NCBI GenBank assembly: GCA_951799405.1
Contig: OX637337.1
Coordinates: forward strand, 16,490,347-16,554,346
Length of the DNA: 64,000 nucleotides
Direction of reading: 5' to 3'
DNA from: Agapetus fuscipes
Lineage: Eukaryota; Arthropoda; Insecta; Trichoptera; Glossosomatidae
This document shows positions 31,701 to 43,700 of the stretch, one piece after another; within the stretch, counting starts at the first letter, position 1, and each line of letters opens with the position of its first letter. Below the pieces are notes generated by a model. The model saw nothing but the letters and a program-made list of their open reading frames with translations. It ran no database searches and was not told the origin of the DNA. The translations under genes were made by a program, and so were the position numbers.

Positions 31701-34700
31701 TTTTTCTTATTAATTATTTATACATTATGAATTATGAGTTATATTTCGTGGGCTAAACAGTTAAAATGACAATCTTATATTTATAAAATTTTGCTCAACC
31801 GGTCCGTTGTTCAGTGGTAACACTTCGGACTCTGAACGGGAAGGTTGTGGGTTCGAATCCCGGCGGAGCACAAAAAATATACCATTTATATTTTCAAATT
31901 TGCTCTTCGCTGGGTTGAAAAATTCATACAACTTTACCAATGACCGGTCACCATAGGCCCCATAGGCCCCATCCAGCCTTGTAACAACTGGGTCTTGCTT
32001 GAGAATTGGCGCTTTGTAGCGACGAAGATCAAGCTCGTAAAAAGGTTGATAGCTCAATTGGTGGAATGCTTGCATTCTATGCCGAGAGCAATGGTTCGAT
32101 CTCAAGGTTTACTCAGCCTTCACAAGAGAACCAGCCCCCCCCAGGAGCTGAGAAACCCCCACTTCAAGTGAAAGTGGTAGGTGTGAGGCCGGCCCCCTTA
32201 CCTATAAAAAAAAATAGGTCCCTCTAAACGCCACATGCGAGTTCTTCGGGGATAACGCAGGCAAAAAGTTACACTATTTGTGTAGCTTAGTTGCGTTTTT
32301 TTTTAGTTGCGTTTTCCCGCTCCGTATACAACTTCTTTGTTGAAAACGCCGTAAAAAAAAAGTTTTTTTTTTTTTGCTAGGTCGATCTCCTATTCATAAA
32401 TTTTCGAAGAAGTCGATCTCCTCAAGAAAAAGTATGGGCACCCCTGATATATACGGACGAGGCCAAGACCCACCCAGGGTCATCAAGCTGAGGATGATAA
32501 TGAAGGAGGAGCCTATATCAGCTGATGTGTTGAAACAGCTCGAGGTACCTGATTGTCAAAATAAGGATGAAACAAGGCGCAAGCAGCGGCTCACATAAAT
32601 ACCTACACACAAATGTATGTGGGACGAGTAAGACACAAAGCAGGGCATTTGTACAGCAGATTTCCGAAGCTATATTTCGTAAAAAAATACTTTTTATTAT
32701 TTCGCATGATTATTGACAAAATACCGGCAAGACTTACTCAGCGTTCACAAGAACCTGCCTTCTCGGGAGCAGAGAAACTCGTTTCCAAGTGAAGTGATTG
32801 GCGTAAGGCCAACCCCCTAACTTGTGAAAATAATAGTGCGCTTTCTTAGTTCACTATCCCTGAAGGGATCGAATACGGCGAGTGGAACTTATTTATTTTT
32901 ATAGGTGAGGGGGCTAGCCTTACGCCCCCTTTACTTGAAGTGGGGGTTTTCCAGCTTCTGGGTGGACTGGTTTTCACTTCTTGTGACGGCTGAGTAAATC
33001 TTGTGTAAAACTATATTTTGGGTTTGAAATAAACACCGAAACGGTAAATCGTTTCTGAGACCCTCAGTGAGAATCGAACCTGGGATAAGTCCCTAGTATT
33101 TTCAGGGATTGGTCCCTCGTGGTCGGAGCCCTGCCTGAGGAGTGAGGATGCTGTCATTGTGTTGTGTGGAATTATGTTGTCAGTGTAAATGGATAATTTC
33201 AAATACGCCGCACACTGGGACACACCGACCCAAAACATGGCCATTTTTTCTATGCTATCTAAAATTCAAGTTTCTTAGATATTTTAACATATTAGATTCA
33301 TATTCAATGCCTGCCTGCAAGCAGACACGTGTATGTTTGCGCTTACAATATTGCATGTGTACTTAGTTAATAATTACAAACTTTGCAACTCCTACCGACC
33401 TTCCCTGAAAAAGGGTTGAAATTGGCAAAAGTGAACCTATTTTCACAGTATGGGTTTAGCCTCATACGAATCTATTAGTCAAAGAAGAAAAAACCCTCCT
33501 ACGTTAAGTCAGTAAGCTTAAGCGTTGAGAATACTTAATTGAAAGTAAAATTAACATTGAAGTTGAAATAGAAAATTAAATTTCAGCAAAATTTGCAGCT
33601 GAAAACAAAATTAAGAATCTAAAATTACTTATATTTGAAAAACAAATTATGGCTCTAGCTTCCAATATTGCAGATAAATCGTTATTTCTTGCAATCTTTC
33701 AGTTCTTGCATACTTACTTCTTTCACTTGCTTCAATAATCGTTTATCTCCGCTGACAGGGGAGCGGCATCTAATCTAATCTAAGTTGCAAAGATATGTAA
33801 CATTGGGGATTCACATTAAAAATGCATTCTCACAAGCAGACATATACAAGTTCGAGCTTGCGCATACCGCATATGAACCTACAAATGCCTACAACATAAA
33901 AACCAAATCTCAAATGTACATAGGTAGGTACACCCCGCAACTCCTGACGACCTTCCCTGAAACAAGGGTGACATTGGCAAAGTGAACCATTTTCTAGAGC
34001 ATGGGTGGTCTACCGCAAACCAAAATCATCAAAGGAAGATTTTCTGTTTACAGATATATTTCTTTATTTATTGTACCTAATATAAAGCTTTTATGAATGA
34101 GAAAATTATCGACTGTGTTATCTCAAACATCGAGAAGGTACAATTTGGGGTCTCATATTTTGTTCAGCCAATGAAGTCAAAACCCTAGTGTGCTAGTGTG
34201 AACAGATTTACTATACGTATTTAATAATAAGTACACAAGTCGCTAGATATTGAATGTAAATGAAATGTTAGCTGCCACCTTCGTGACCTGTGCAGGTAGG
34301 TACATGACCTCACACTGATATGGGGAAATCTTATCAGCGACCTGGCAGCACTGACAAATTTGAATATGGAACAATAAACAAATTATGCGAGGTGTCAAAA
34401 TTGTAGATTGTAAAAAAACTAGGTGTCAAAGGCATTGAGATGTGATGAAAATTGCATTTTTGTGTATACGCAAGTCATTGAATTTAAATAAAAGGCCACC
34501 TTAGTGATTTGTGCAGGTAGGTAGGTACATGACCTAACATTGATATGGGAAAATCTTATCAGGTTCCTGGCAATAGGTACACACACATTTTGAATTTGGA
34601 ACAATATAGAAAAGTCGCGAAATTTAAGTTCACCTACCAATACAATACTAAAGTTACAATGAGGTACGCACATAAATTGACATCGAAAAAATTGTGACGT

Positions 34701-37700
34701 CATACGAAGGGTTGCTGAGGAAAATAATATTATGTTACTGATTGCTAAGCAACAGTAGTCCTACACAAGTGTGACGTTTGTCCGCCGAGAAAAAAAAACT
34801 AAATTCAACTCTATCCTGAGTCCATTTTAAAGTTTATGCATTTTTGCCAGTTTGCCATTTTAGTCTCTTTGAAGTGTTTGACCTAAATAGATAGGTAGGT
34901 AAGGTACCTATTTATTATCAATTTCTGCGTATTAATATTTTATTACTCGTGCAGAAAATAGGTAAATCAGCAATTATCAAAATAATAACAAAGAAATGCC
35001 AATGTTTCAAGTTGCAATTACATTTTTGGTGATTGGCCTATCTATGTACCTACCTATATATTTAATGGATCAATTTTGTTTTTATTGCCTATTGTAGATG
35101 AGATCAGGGATGTCTAAACTACGGTCCGCAAGCTTTATGTGGCCAGTCAGTGTCACAGCTGAGACAGCTTATCAATAATCTAATTCCTAAACTTATAGGT
35201 TTGTATATGAAGCAGACCCCCCATACTGTAAAAAATGGTTCACTTTGCCAATGCCACCCCTGTTTCAGGGAAGGTTGGCAAAAGGTGCAGGGTTTGTGTT
35301 CATTTGAGGCTTGCATTATAATTTGTAAGTACACACGCAGCATTTAAGTGTGAACTTAGACGTGTCTGTTTGTAGGCATGCATTTAAAAAAAAAAACGCA
35401 ACTAAGCTACACATATAGTGTAACTTCTTGTCTGCGTTATTCCCGAAGGGATCGCATGTGGCGATTCGGGACCTCATCTTCAGTTAAAGTGGGGGTTTTC
35501 CAGCTTCCGAGGGGGCTGGTTCTCATTTCTTGTGAAGGCTGAGTATGCTTGCCTTGAGATGCTTGTATTGCTCTCGGCATGGAATGCAAGCATTCTACCA
35601 ATTGAGCTATCGACCTTTTTACGAGCTTGGTCGTCGTCGCTACAAAGCGCCAATTCTCAAGCAAGACCCAGTTGCTGTAAGGCTGGATGGGACCTATGGT
35701 GACAAGTCATTGGTAAAGGTTTACGAGTCGTATGAATTTTTCAACCCAGCAAAGAGCAAATTTGAAAATATAAATGGGATATTTTTTGTGCTCCACCGGG
35801 ATTCGAACCCACAACCTTCCATTCACAGTCCGAAGTGTTACCACTGAACTACGGACCGGTCCAATTGCATTGCAACTAATATTATAATAAAGCGAGCCAA
35901 CTCTTACAGAATCAGCTGTCAGCCTCATCTCATCTGAATAGGCGAAGACAAATGGATTCTTTTAACCATAACAAAATGTAAGTTAGCATACCGCTTAGCA
36001 ACCCAGCCAGATGACGTTATAATTTGTTTGTAATTGGAATTTGTGTCAGGTCCGTTCTACGATGAAACAATGTTTTACGAATAAAATGGAGTCAAAGAGT
36101 TATCAGCGGGTCTTCCAAATTCTCAGTTTTTATCATCGATCAAAATAAAGTAAAGTCTACAAAGAACCATAAAGAAAAAAGTTTTCAATTATTTGAAACA
36201 CTTTTTTCACTTTTATCATAATACGAGTTGAATTGAAATATTCAAGAAGGATGTTTAAAAAGAATGGAAAAAGTGCTTACGGGAAAGCAAGTGGTAGGTA
36301 AACAAGCGACTGACGATGGATTTTAGAATGTCGGTACACAATGGCATATTGTTACCAACATTGATGTACGGAAGTGAAGCATGGACCACTCGTATGAGTG
36401 ACAGCGAAATAAGTAAAATATGTACAGTGGAAATGGAACATATGAGGAGGATGACAGGAAAGACTCTAATAAAGAATTTAAATCAAAAAATAATTTAATC
36501 CGGTTTTATTCCAAACCAACATCAATCGCCACTTCCTACAGTGCCTCACGACAGAAGCAACAACTCAAGCAATACCTCTGCGGCACCCTTCCAGTGACAT
36601 AGACACCCAAAACTTTCAAGAATTGGGGAGCCTCCCGAATAGGATTCCTTAAAAAAACAGATTCGCATGTAATGTTACTTCTTGCAGCGTTTTCGCATCT
36701 GACGACTGGAAACTATTTATTTTCACAGGTGAGGGAGCCGAACTTAAGCCAACCACTGTGTTGTCCTTGAAGTGGTGCACTTAAAAGTCGGGGTCTCCCA
36801 GCTCCCGAAGTGGGGCCGATACTCATTTCTTGTGAAGGCTGAGTAAGTTTTGTCGGCTTTATTAATTTTGGGTATGAAAGAAACACCGAAACAAGAAATT
36901 ACGTTCAGTGGGATTCGAACCCGAGCTCATGGCATGGAATGCATGCGCTCTACCAAATGAGCCATCGGTTGGGCCATCTTATCTCGTTTTTTTATTGTCC
37001 TATCTCGTAGGTGTAGGAAGCTTTTTCAAAGCATCCTACCTACATTTATTAGCCCTTTCATAGTTTGGAGACCTGTGTATTCAATTAGGTATAGATTATC
37101 TATTGAAGTAGATATTGAAATGATTATTCGCAGTTATTTCTTTGCGAATTATTGAGGTCATCGACATTTGTAAGTACCTACAATTTGTTTGTTGCTTTGC
37201 GTTACACCCATTTTTGTAGACATGACTGCTTCTTTGACTAATAATGGTATGAGGTTGACCACCCACGCTGTAAAAAATTGTCCACTTTCCCAATACCACC
37301 TTTATATCAGGGAAGGGCTATAAAAACTGTAGGGTTTATCTGCATTTGAAATTTTGGTTTTTCCTTTAGTACGTATAAACGCTACCTTACGCATGAACAT
37401 CAAATATAGATGATTATAAAGCAAGTTTGCAAAATTTCTGATAACTACGACAATCGGAAGTGGTTTAATTTTAGATTTGAATATGGATAAAAAAAAATCA
37501 ATCAAAGTATAAACAAGCAGATAAGAAAGTGAGATAAAAAAACCTGGAAAAAATATACACGATGCATTTTTTATACTTATAAATGTCAAAAATACGATAG
37601 AGATAATTATCTTCCCCCAGTGCTTGTTTGGCTAATCTACCATTTGATTCAAAGATGACCTTTTATTGAAATTGTCTTAAGAATCACATTTTAGACAAAG

Positions 37701-40700
37701 AGCTAAGAAAAAAATGTTAAACAAACAACGGTTGCTTTAAATATTTTCAAAATTAATTTTCAATTTTCATAAGACACATTGGCTCAGTACCTACACATAA
37801 GTACAACAATTGCTCATGTAAAATTACCTCTGATGGACATAAGCCAAACAAGCACTAAGGGGACGATATGTGACTTATCAAAACATGTTTTAATGGAGTT
37901 TTTAAATCTACTTTATTAAAAATTACTGGTGTGGTGACATGTTAAATAAATCTACTACATTAAATTACTGGTGTGGTGACATGTTAAATACATCGTGCAA
38001 ACAATAAGTGAACAAAATAATGAATGACTTCTTGACACAGGCTGCACTTTTTGTTGACCATGTGACTTATAGGTTGGTATGAAACTGACCACCTATAGGA
38101 ACTGTAAACAATGGTTCACTTTGCCAATGTCACCCCTGTTTCAGGGCAGGTCGGCAAAAGTTGCAGGGCTTTTAATTTGTAAGTGCACGTGCAGCATTTG
38201 TAAGCGCGAACTTACATGTGTCTATTTCATTAAATAAAACACACTGTTTCAATTCTTTTTTATTATTTTAACTCTGTCAAACGTTTTCGCCTAAAAAGGT
38301 TTGTTTTGATTTGCCATTGTCCTGAGGATGCCTTTTTAGGCGAAAACGTTTGACAGAGTTAAAATAATAAAAGTGAATTGAAACAGTGTGTTTTATTTAA
38401 TTAATTATACAATGGACTTTCACTGTGTAAACCACCAAACCCTGAAAAATATTACATGTGTCTGTTTGAGGGCATGCATTTAATATGATTTTCAAATATT
38501 AACATACCTTTGTAACTGAGATTATGGATAGATTATAGATTATTATAGACGTATACCAGAAGCGCTATTCTGCTAAATACCTTACGACCCTTAGGCGATG
38601 AGATAGCAATTCGTGTTCAATGTTTTTTTATCTATGGAGTTTGTTTCGCAAGCGCTAGCAAGCTCCAATTTGGATTAATATCCAAAGTGTAAGGATTTAG
38701 CAGAATAGTGCTTCAGGTTCTTATCTGAATCTTGGCACAAGAAGGAGAAGAAGAGGTTGATGTGTTTGAAAGTAAATATTATGCAATGTTTAGCATTCCT
38801 TCACGTTATCGAGCCCACCGCCTTATCTGAAGTCTGGTAGCTACGAGTGCACGCTATAGTTTACTCTGGATGTATAATTTGTGCAATGAACTATTGATAA
38901 GTAAAACAAGTCGTGAGCTGCATGAGATAATAAAGTATGCGCATAAGAGTAAATAACCCAATTTAATTCAAGATTTTGGACCAAAACCTGTCAATATGTC
39001 GGTGTTATGGCCGAGGGGGCCAAGTGGGCTGATCTTTCTAGCGTGTTTGGAATAGAACAACGTTGGTTCGATCCCCGCTTATGTCATTTGACCATAACTT
39101 TGGCCCTGGTTCAACAGATGTTATTGGGTAATTATTAATTAATAATTCATTAAAATAAACCATAATGAATTATTGATTAATGATATTAATACCTGTTTCT
39201 GGCCAGGCAGAATAGGTTGGTGAATTGCATTCCTCTTAACAAATCTATTAAAAAAAAAAAAAACTAATCACACCTTTTTACTCATCCGTTCTTCTCATTT
39301 CATTAGATTTTATAGTACCTTTGTCCTCACATCCTCTCCTAGATTACACTATTTGTTAACCCATTCATTCTGCATCTATCTTTTAGGGCCTGTTGCACCA
39401 AACTCCAATCAGACAAAAGTTAAAATTAAGTGTGATTTCTCCCAACAAATCAAAAAAATTTTGCATATACGTAAATCAGCTTATGTACATCATCTTTCCT
39501 ATTCAAATTCCATCATATTATAACCCACTTCCAAGAAATATTTAGCCGAGGCCCTTACCAGAAGCTATCAAATTTGATGTGCCATTCAAATAGGTATTGA
39601 TTAGAGGTTGGTGCAACATGCCTTTAAGGTTCTTCTGTCCCGTCCTGTAAAAATTGTCATTTCCACTGCAGATATGTAATTGTCTCGAACAGTATAGGGA
39701 AAGTTACGTAGACGTCGTAGAGATTAATTAGCCATGGCCTAGGTATATGTGTTGTGTAGATACGCCTATCCTGTAGTCTAGTGGTTAACACTTTGGACAC
39801 ATGATTGGAAGGTAGTGGGTTCGAATCACTGACGTAACCCATCAGCTCGATATTTTTAATTATCGATGTATCGAAGTATCGCTATTTTTTCCTCGATATA
39901 TTTCGATAGTTTTTGAAAATATCGATTCGATATTTTTTTTATTCGCTCATCCCTACTCAGTAGTCAGCACTCACACGTGATGAGCGCGGCCAGCAGGCGC
40001 ACGGCCTCGTAGGGCGGGTCGCAGGCCGGCCAGCCGGGCTGCAGGATGTACTGCGCGAACGTCAGCGCCGTGATGGCGTTGCCCGTGGGCACCAGCACGA
40101 ACAGCGCCACCCACAGGTACAGGAAGGCGGGCAGCGGGCCGAACGCGGCGCCGATGTACGCGTAGTCGCCGCCGGACTTCGGGATCATGGTGCCTGCAAT
40201 GGAAAAGTCATAGCGTAAGTGCTGCTACAGCGGGTACATGCTACTCCTTGGAAGAGTGCTACAGACTTGCAGAGTGCAACGTATCCAAATGTATACAACC
40301 ATAGACTAGGTATATCAATTAATCACTGTAATAAGTTATTTTTAAGGACTCCTATACGGTGACTGAACTGAGGTGGCTGAATACAGTAGTTATCTTCTTC
40401 TTTTATTTCGTAAAATAAAACGGATGTGTAAATTGGATTATGGGTTTGTAATTGGCACGACACCCCGGGGTGGGTCTTGGCCTCCCTCAGCAACCGCTGC
40501 CAGCGCTGTCTATCCAACATCTTACTCCTCCAGTCCCACATTACCACTGCACGGCAATCCGCCACCACTCCATCCAGCCATCTTGAACGTGTTCTTCGCA
40601 CTGTCCGGCGTCCCTCCGGGTTCGTCATCACAATCGCCTTCTCCAGGCTCCGATGGTCCATTCGCTGAATGTGCCCCAGCCAATGCAGTCTGTTGACCTT

Positions 40701-43700
40701 TATTGAGCGGACCACATCAGCGTCCTCGTACAGCTTATACAATTCGGAGTTGCAGGGCAGGGCACAGCTACATAGTATAAAATAAATCTAAGTAAATATA
40801 GGCGGAGAAAAGTGCAGGAGGCCTACGTTCAGGAGTGGGCTGTGAAAGGCTGAGGAGAAAGAAGAAGAACTACTCAGAATATCTGAAATGAAAGTTGTTA
40901 TTATGTTCACAGGCAGAACATTGCGAGATCGCATCTGCAATGACCACATTGTACGCCATTTGAATAGAAGAAATAGTGAGATAGAGCAGATCAAGGAGGC
41001 CATTTTGGAGAGATCGTGTCACCAGAATTTGTGATGAAAGACAATAAATTAATTCTTTTCGACTTCAAAATGTTTCGTTGGAGTCAATATCCGATGTCAT
41101 GAAAGTACGTGTATCTTCTACTAATGAGCAACACAAGTGAACCTATAATGCTAATGTTTATAATATTATAATTGACCACAAAGATCAGTAATTTATTTCA
41201 TTCATTAGCCCCGTTTATTGTTTTTTTGTGGTTGCATATTTTACATTAGATAAGACATTTCAGTAAATAAATAATGAAAATAAAATAAATAAAAATTGAA
41301 AGATGAGTGAATAGACCAAACCTTTCTAATATTTCATACAATGAACACTGCACAAAAAATGTGACGTTACTTGGCCGGACTAGAAGCAGGACAGATAAGC
41401 ATAACTTTGTAAAGCAATCCTCTTGTAAAGGCAGTGCCTTGTTGTGCTAGTCATTTCACATTTGTCTCTACAGGGCGCCATCCTCTTGTAAAGGCAGTGC
41501 CTTGTTGTGCTAGCCATTTCATATTTCCTAGAAGTCCTAGTAATACATCCTAAGAAGTACTGAAAAAGGTGCTACGTCTCATTGAGAAGTAGGTACCTTA
41601 CACGTTTTGATTTTTTCCATTTTGGCTTCATAAAGTATAAGTATTTTTCTGCAGAGTTATTAAGTCAACAAGGATTGTTTATCGCACGTGTCATTTGTCA
41701 AAACAATAATAATAATGTGAACACAAGACAATATCTGCTACTACTATCAAACAACCATTATATTATGTGGTTTGCTTTAAGACAGCGGCTCTTAACCTTT
41801 TTCCAATCACACTTCGGGGACAACGCGGGAAGGAGTTTCTTTTTAACATCTTTTAATGGTTTACAACAGGTTACCCTTATTACAGTGCACTCTCTCAGCC
41901 ATCAATAAAGTGGGAGGAACTATTTCTGTATACTTTCAAAGGTATCGTAATTGCATTGTCAATTTTTGACTTGTTAATGAGTTTGACACTTCGACTCAAG
42001 GATGCTGCGCCACAACATCGGTGCGTTGACAAACGTGCAGCTTAGTTCCGTTTTGAAACCATTTTCGTTACTTCATTTTGACATGCATCACTTTGAAGGT
42101 TTTGTTATCATTAAAGATATTTTCGTGAGCTAACATCAAAAGATTATGACTCCAAATGATCTAAAATACAAAAGCAAGGACCAAAAAATAAAATGTGATT
42201 TAAAGTTTGCATCTCTATGTATATTACATACCTACGCTCCATTTTGTTCATCGCTTATTACTGTTAAATATTATATTATTGGGCAACGAGTATCTTATGT
42301 ATGCATGATCATTAATGGCCCTGTGAATAAGAGGCCTGGGGGCCATTAAAACCTCTTTTTTTTTATAAGACAGGTTGAAGACCACTGCCGCCAGTTTTCC
42401 AATACTGCAGCTCATTTTCTTCTTAACTCCACTAAGGCCCGGTATTTTCAACTATGGCATATGTGACTTTAAACTGATAAAAGAAACTACCCACACGATT
42501 GGCATAAGAGCGTCCCTTTCATTCAGTAAAAAGTCGCTATGCTAACGTTGAAAATACAGGGCCTAAGACGTACTTCAAATTGGCACTTTGGTGTTCAGTG
42601 AAGTCACGTCTGTATTTGATCATTTGACTTAAGTACGGGTACCAAAATTTTCTTTTTTAAACTAAGTATGCCCTGATAGGTCCCTATCGACACATGCGAC
42701 ACATTCGGGGGATAACGCTGTAAGACGTTACCTTATATTTGCAACTTAGTTGCATTTTATGCAGTAGCTTGGTTCTACATTTAAAAAAAACAGCTACACT
42801 TACAATGTAACTTCTTGCCATCTTGTCCACAAAGGGGTCGCATGTAGCGAGTGGAACCTAATTATTTTTACGGGCAAGGCCGGCCTGACGCCAGCCACTT
42901 CAGGCGAAGTGGGGGTTTCTCAGTTCTCAAGGGGGCTGATATTTATTTATATATAACTTGCCGGTAATATATATTTTAGGTTTGAAATAAACACCGAAAT
43001 GGAAAATCATTTCAGACACCCTCGGTGGGAATCGAGCCCGAGCTCTCGGCATGGATTGCAAGTAATCTGCAGAGCTACGAGTACCTACACAATGTTTGCC
43101 CTTGTGCCTACGCACGTTGTGTGAAACTTAAGTTGAAGCATCTTTGCAACTTAGATATCGCACGTTTAATAATAAAGAGCAATAACTCAAAAAACATGAA
43201 TGTTGGGAAATCACGTTTGAAGTTCAGACAACCAGTACAACTTGTATAGGATGAAAAAGGCGGCCGATGTATTATCTCGGTCATATTCGTCCAAATTGAA
43301 CGGCTGTCGCATTCTACCTATTCTTCTCGCTTTGTTCTTGCGTTTTATTACAAAATCTCGATTTTCCCAATTTTCGAGTTATTTCTCTTTATTATTAAAC
43401 GTGCGATATATACATTGTTAAATGTATGTCACTCATTAGAGCAAATGTTACAATGCTGTTTCACTCTACTAATCTGGATTTTAGAATCACTTAAATAACA
43501 TATTTGTTAGTACATGGGTGCATATTCTTCTTTGATCTCTATTCCATGACCGAGTTTTTCAAATTCTTCTCATTTATGTAGATGCTATTTCTTGCCTTAT
43601 TGCCTGGTAAGAGGCTGATCACTCATACTATGAAAAATGCCACTCTACTAATGTCATCCTGTGTCAGGGAAGGGCGACGAACGTTGCAGGACTTCTGTTT

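Larger units (their letters stand above)
29760..39974. other. Transporter intron 2 (10.2 kb)
   Basis: It also holds a tRNA-like head at about 29835-29905, a minus R1 at about 30418-30635, a partial plus R2 at about 31015-31290, and a partial plus R1 at about 31419-31590. An unrecognised plus ORF lies at 32374-32598. R2 pieces occur at 32719-32830 (+) and 32850-33090 (-), and R1 pieces at 33290-33480 (-) and 33770-34025 (-). A tandem repeat is at 34246-34630, R6 copies near 34690 and 36010, and R1 at 35195-35385 and 37228-37390 (+). A short direct repeat is at 37900-37985. From 37400 to 37890 nothing was seen. Confidence 0.55.

Noticed and set aside
41783..42391. A hAT element from CAGCGGCTCTTAACC to GGTTGAAGACCACTG
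   Set aside because: The ends look hAT-like but the flanking 8 bp do not match, so the pairing is unsupported.
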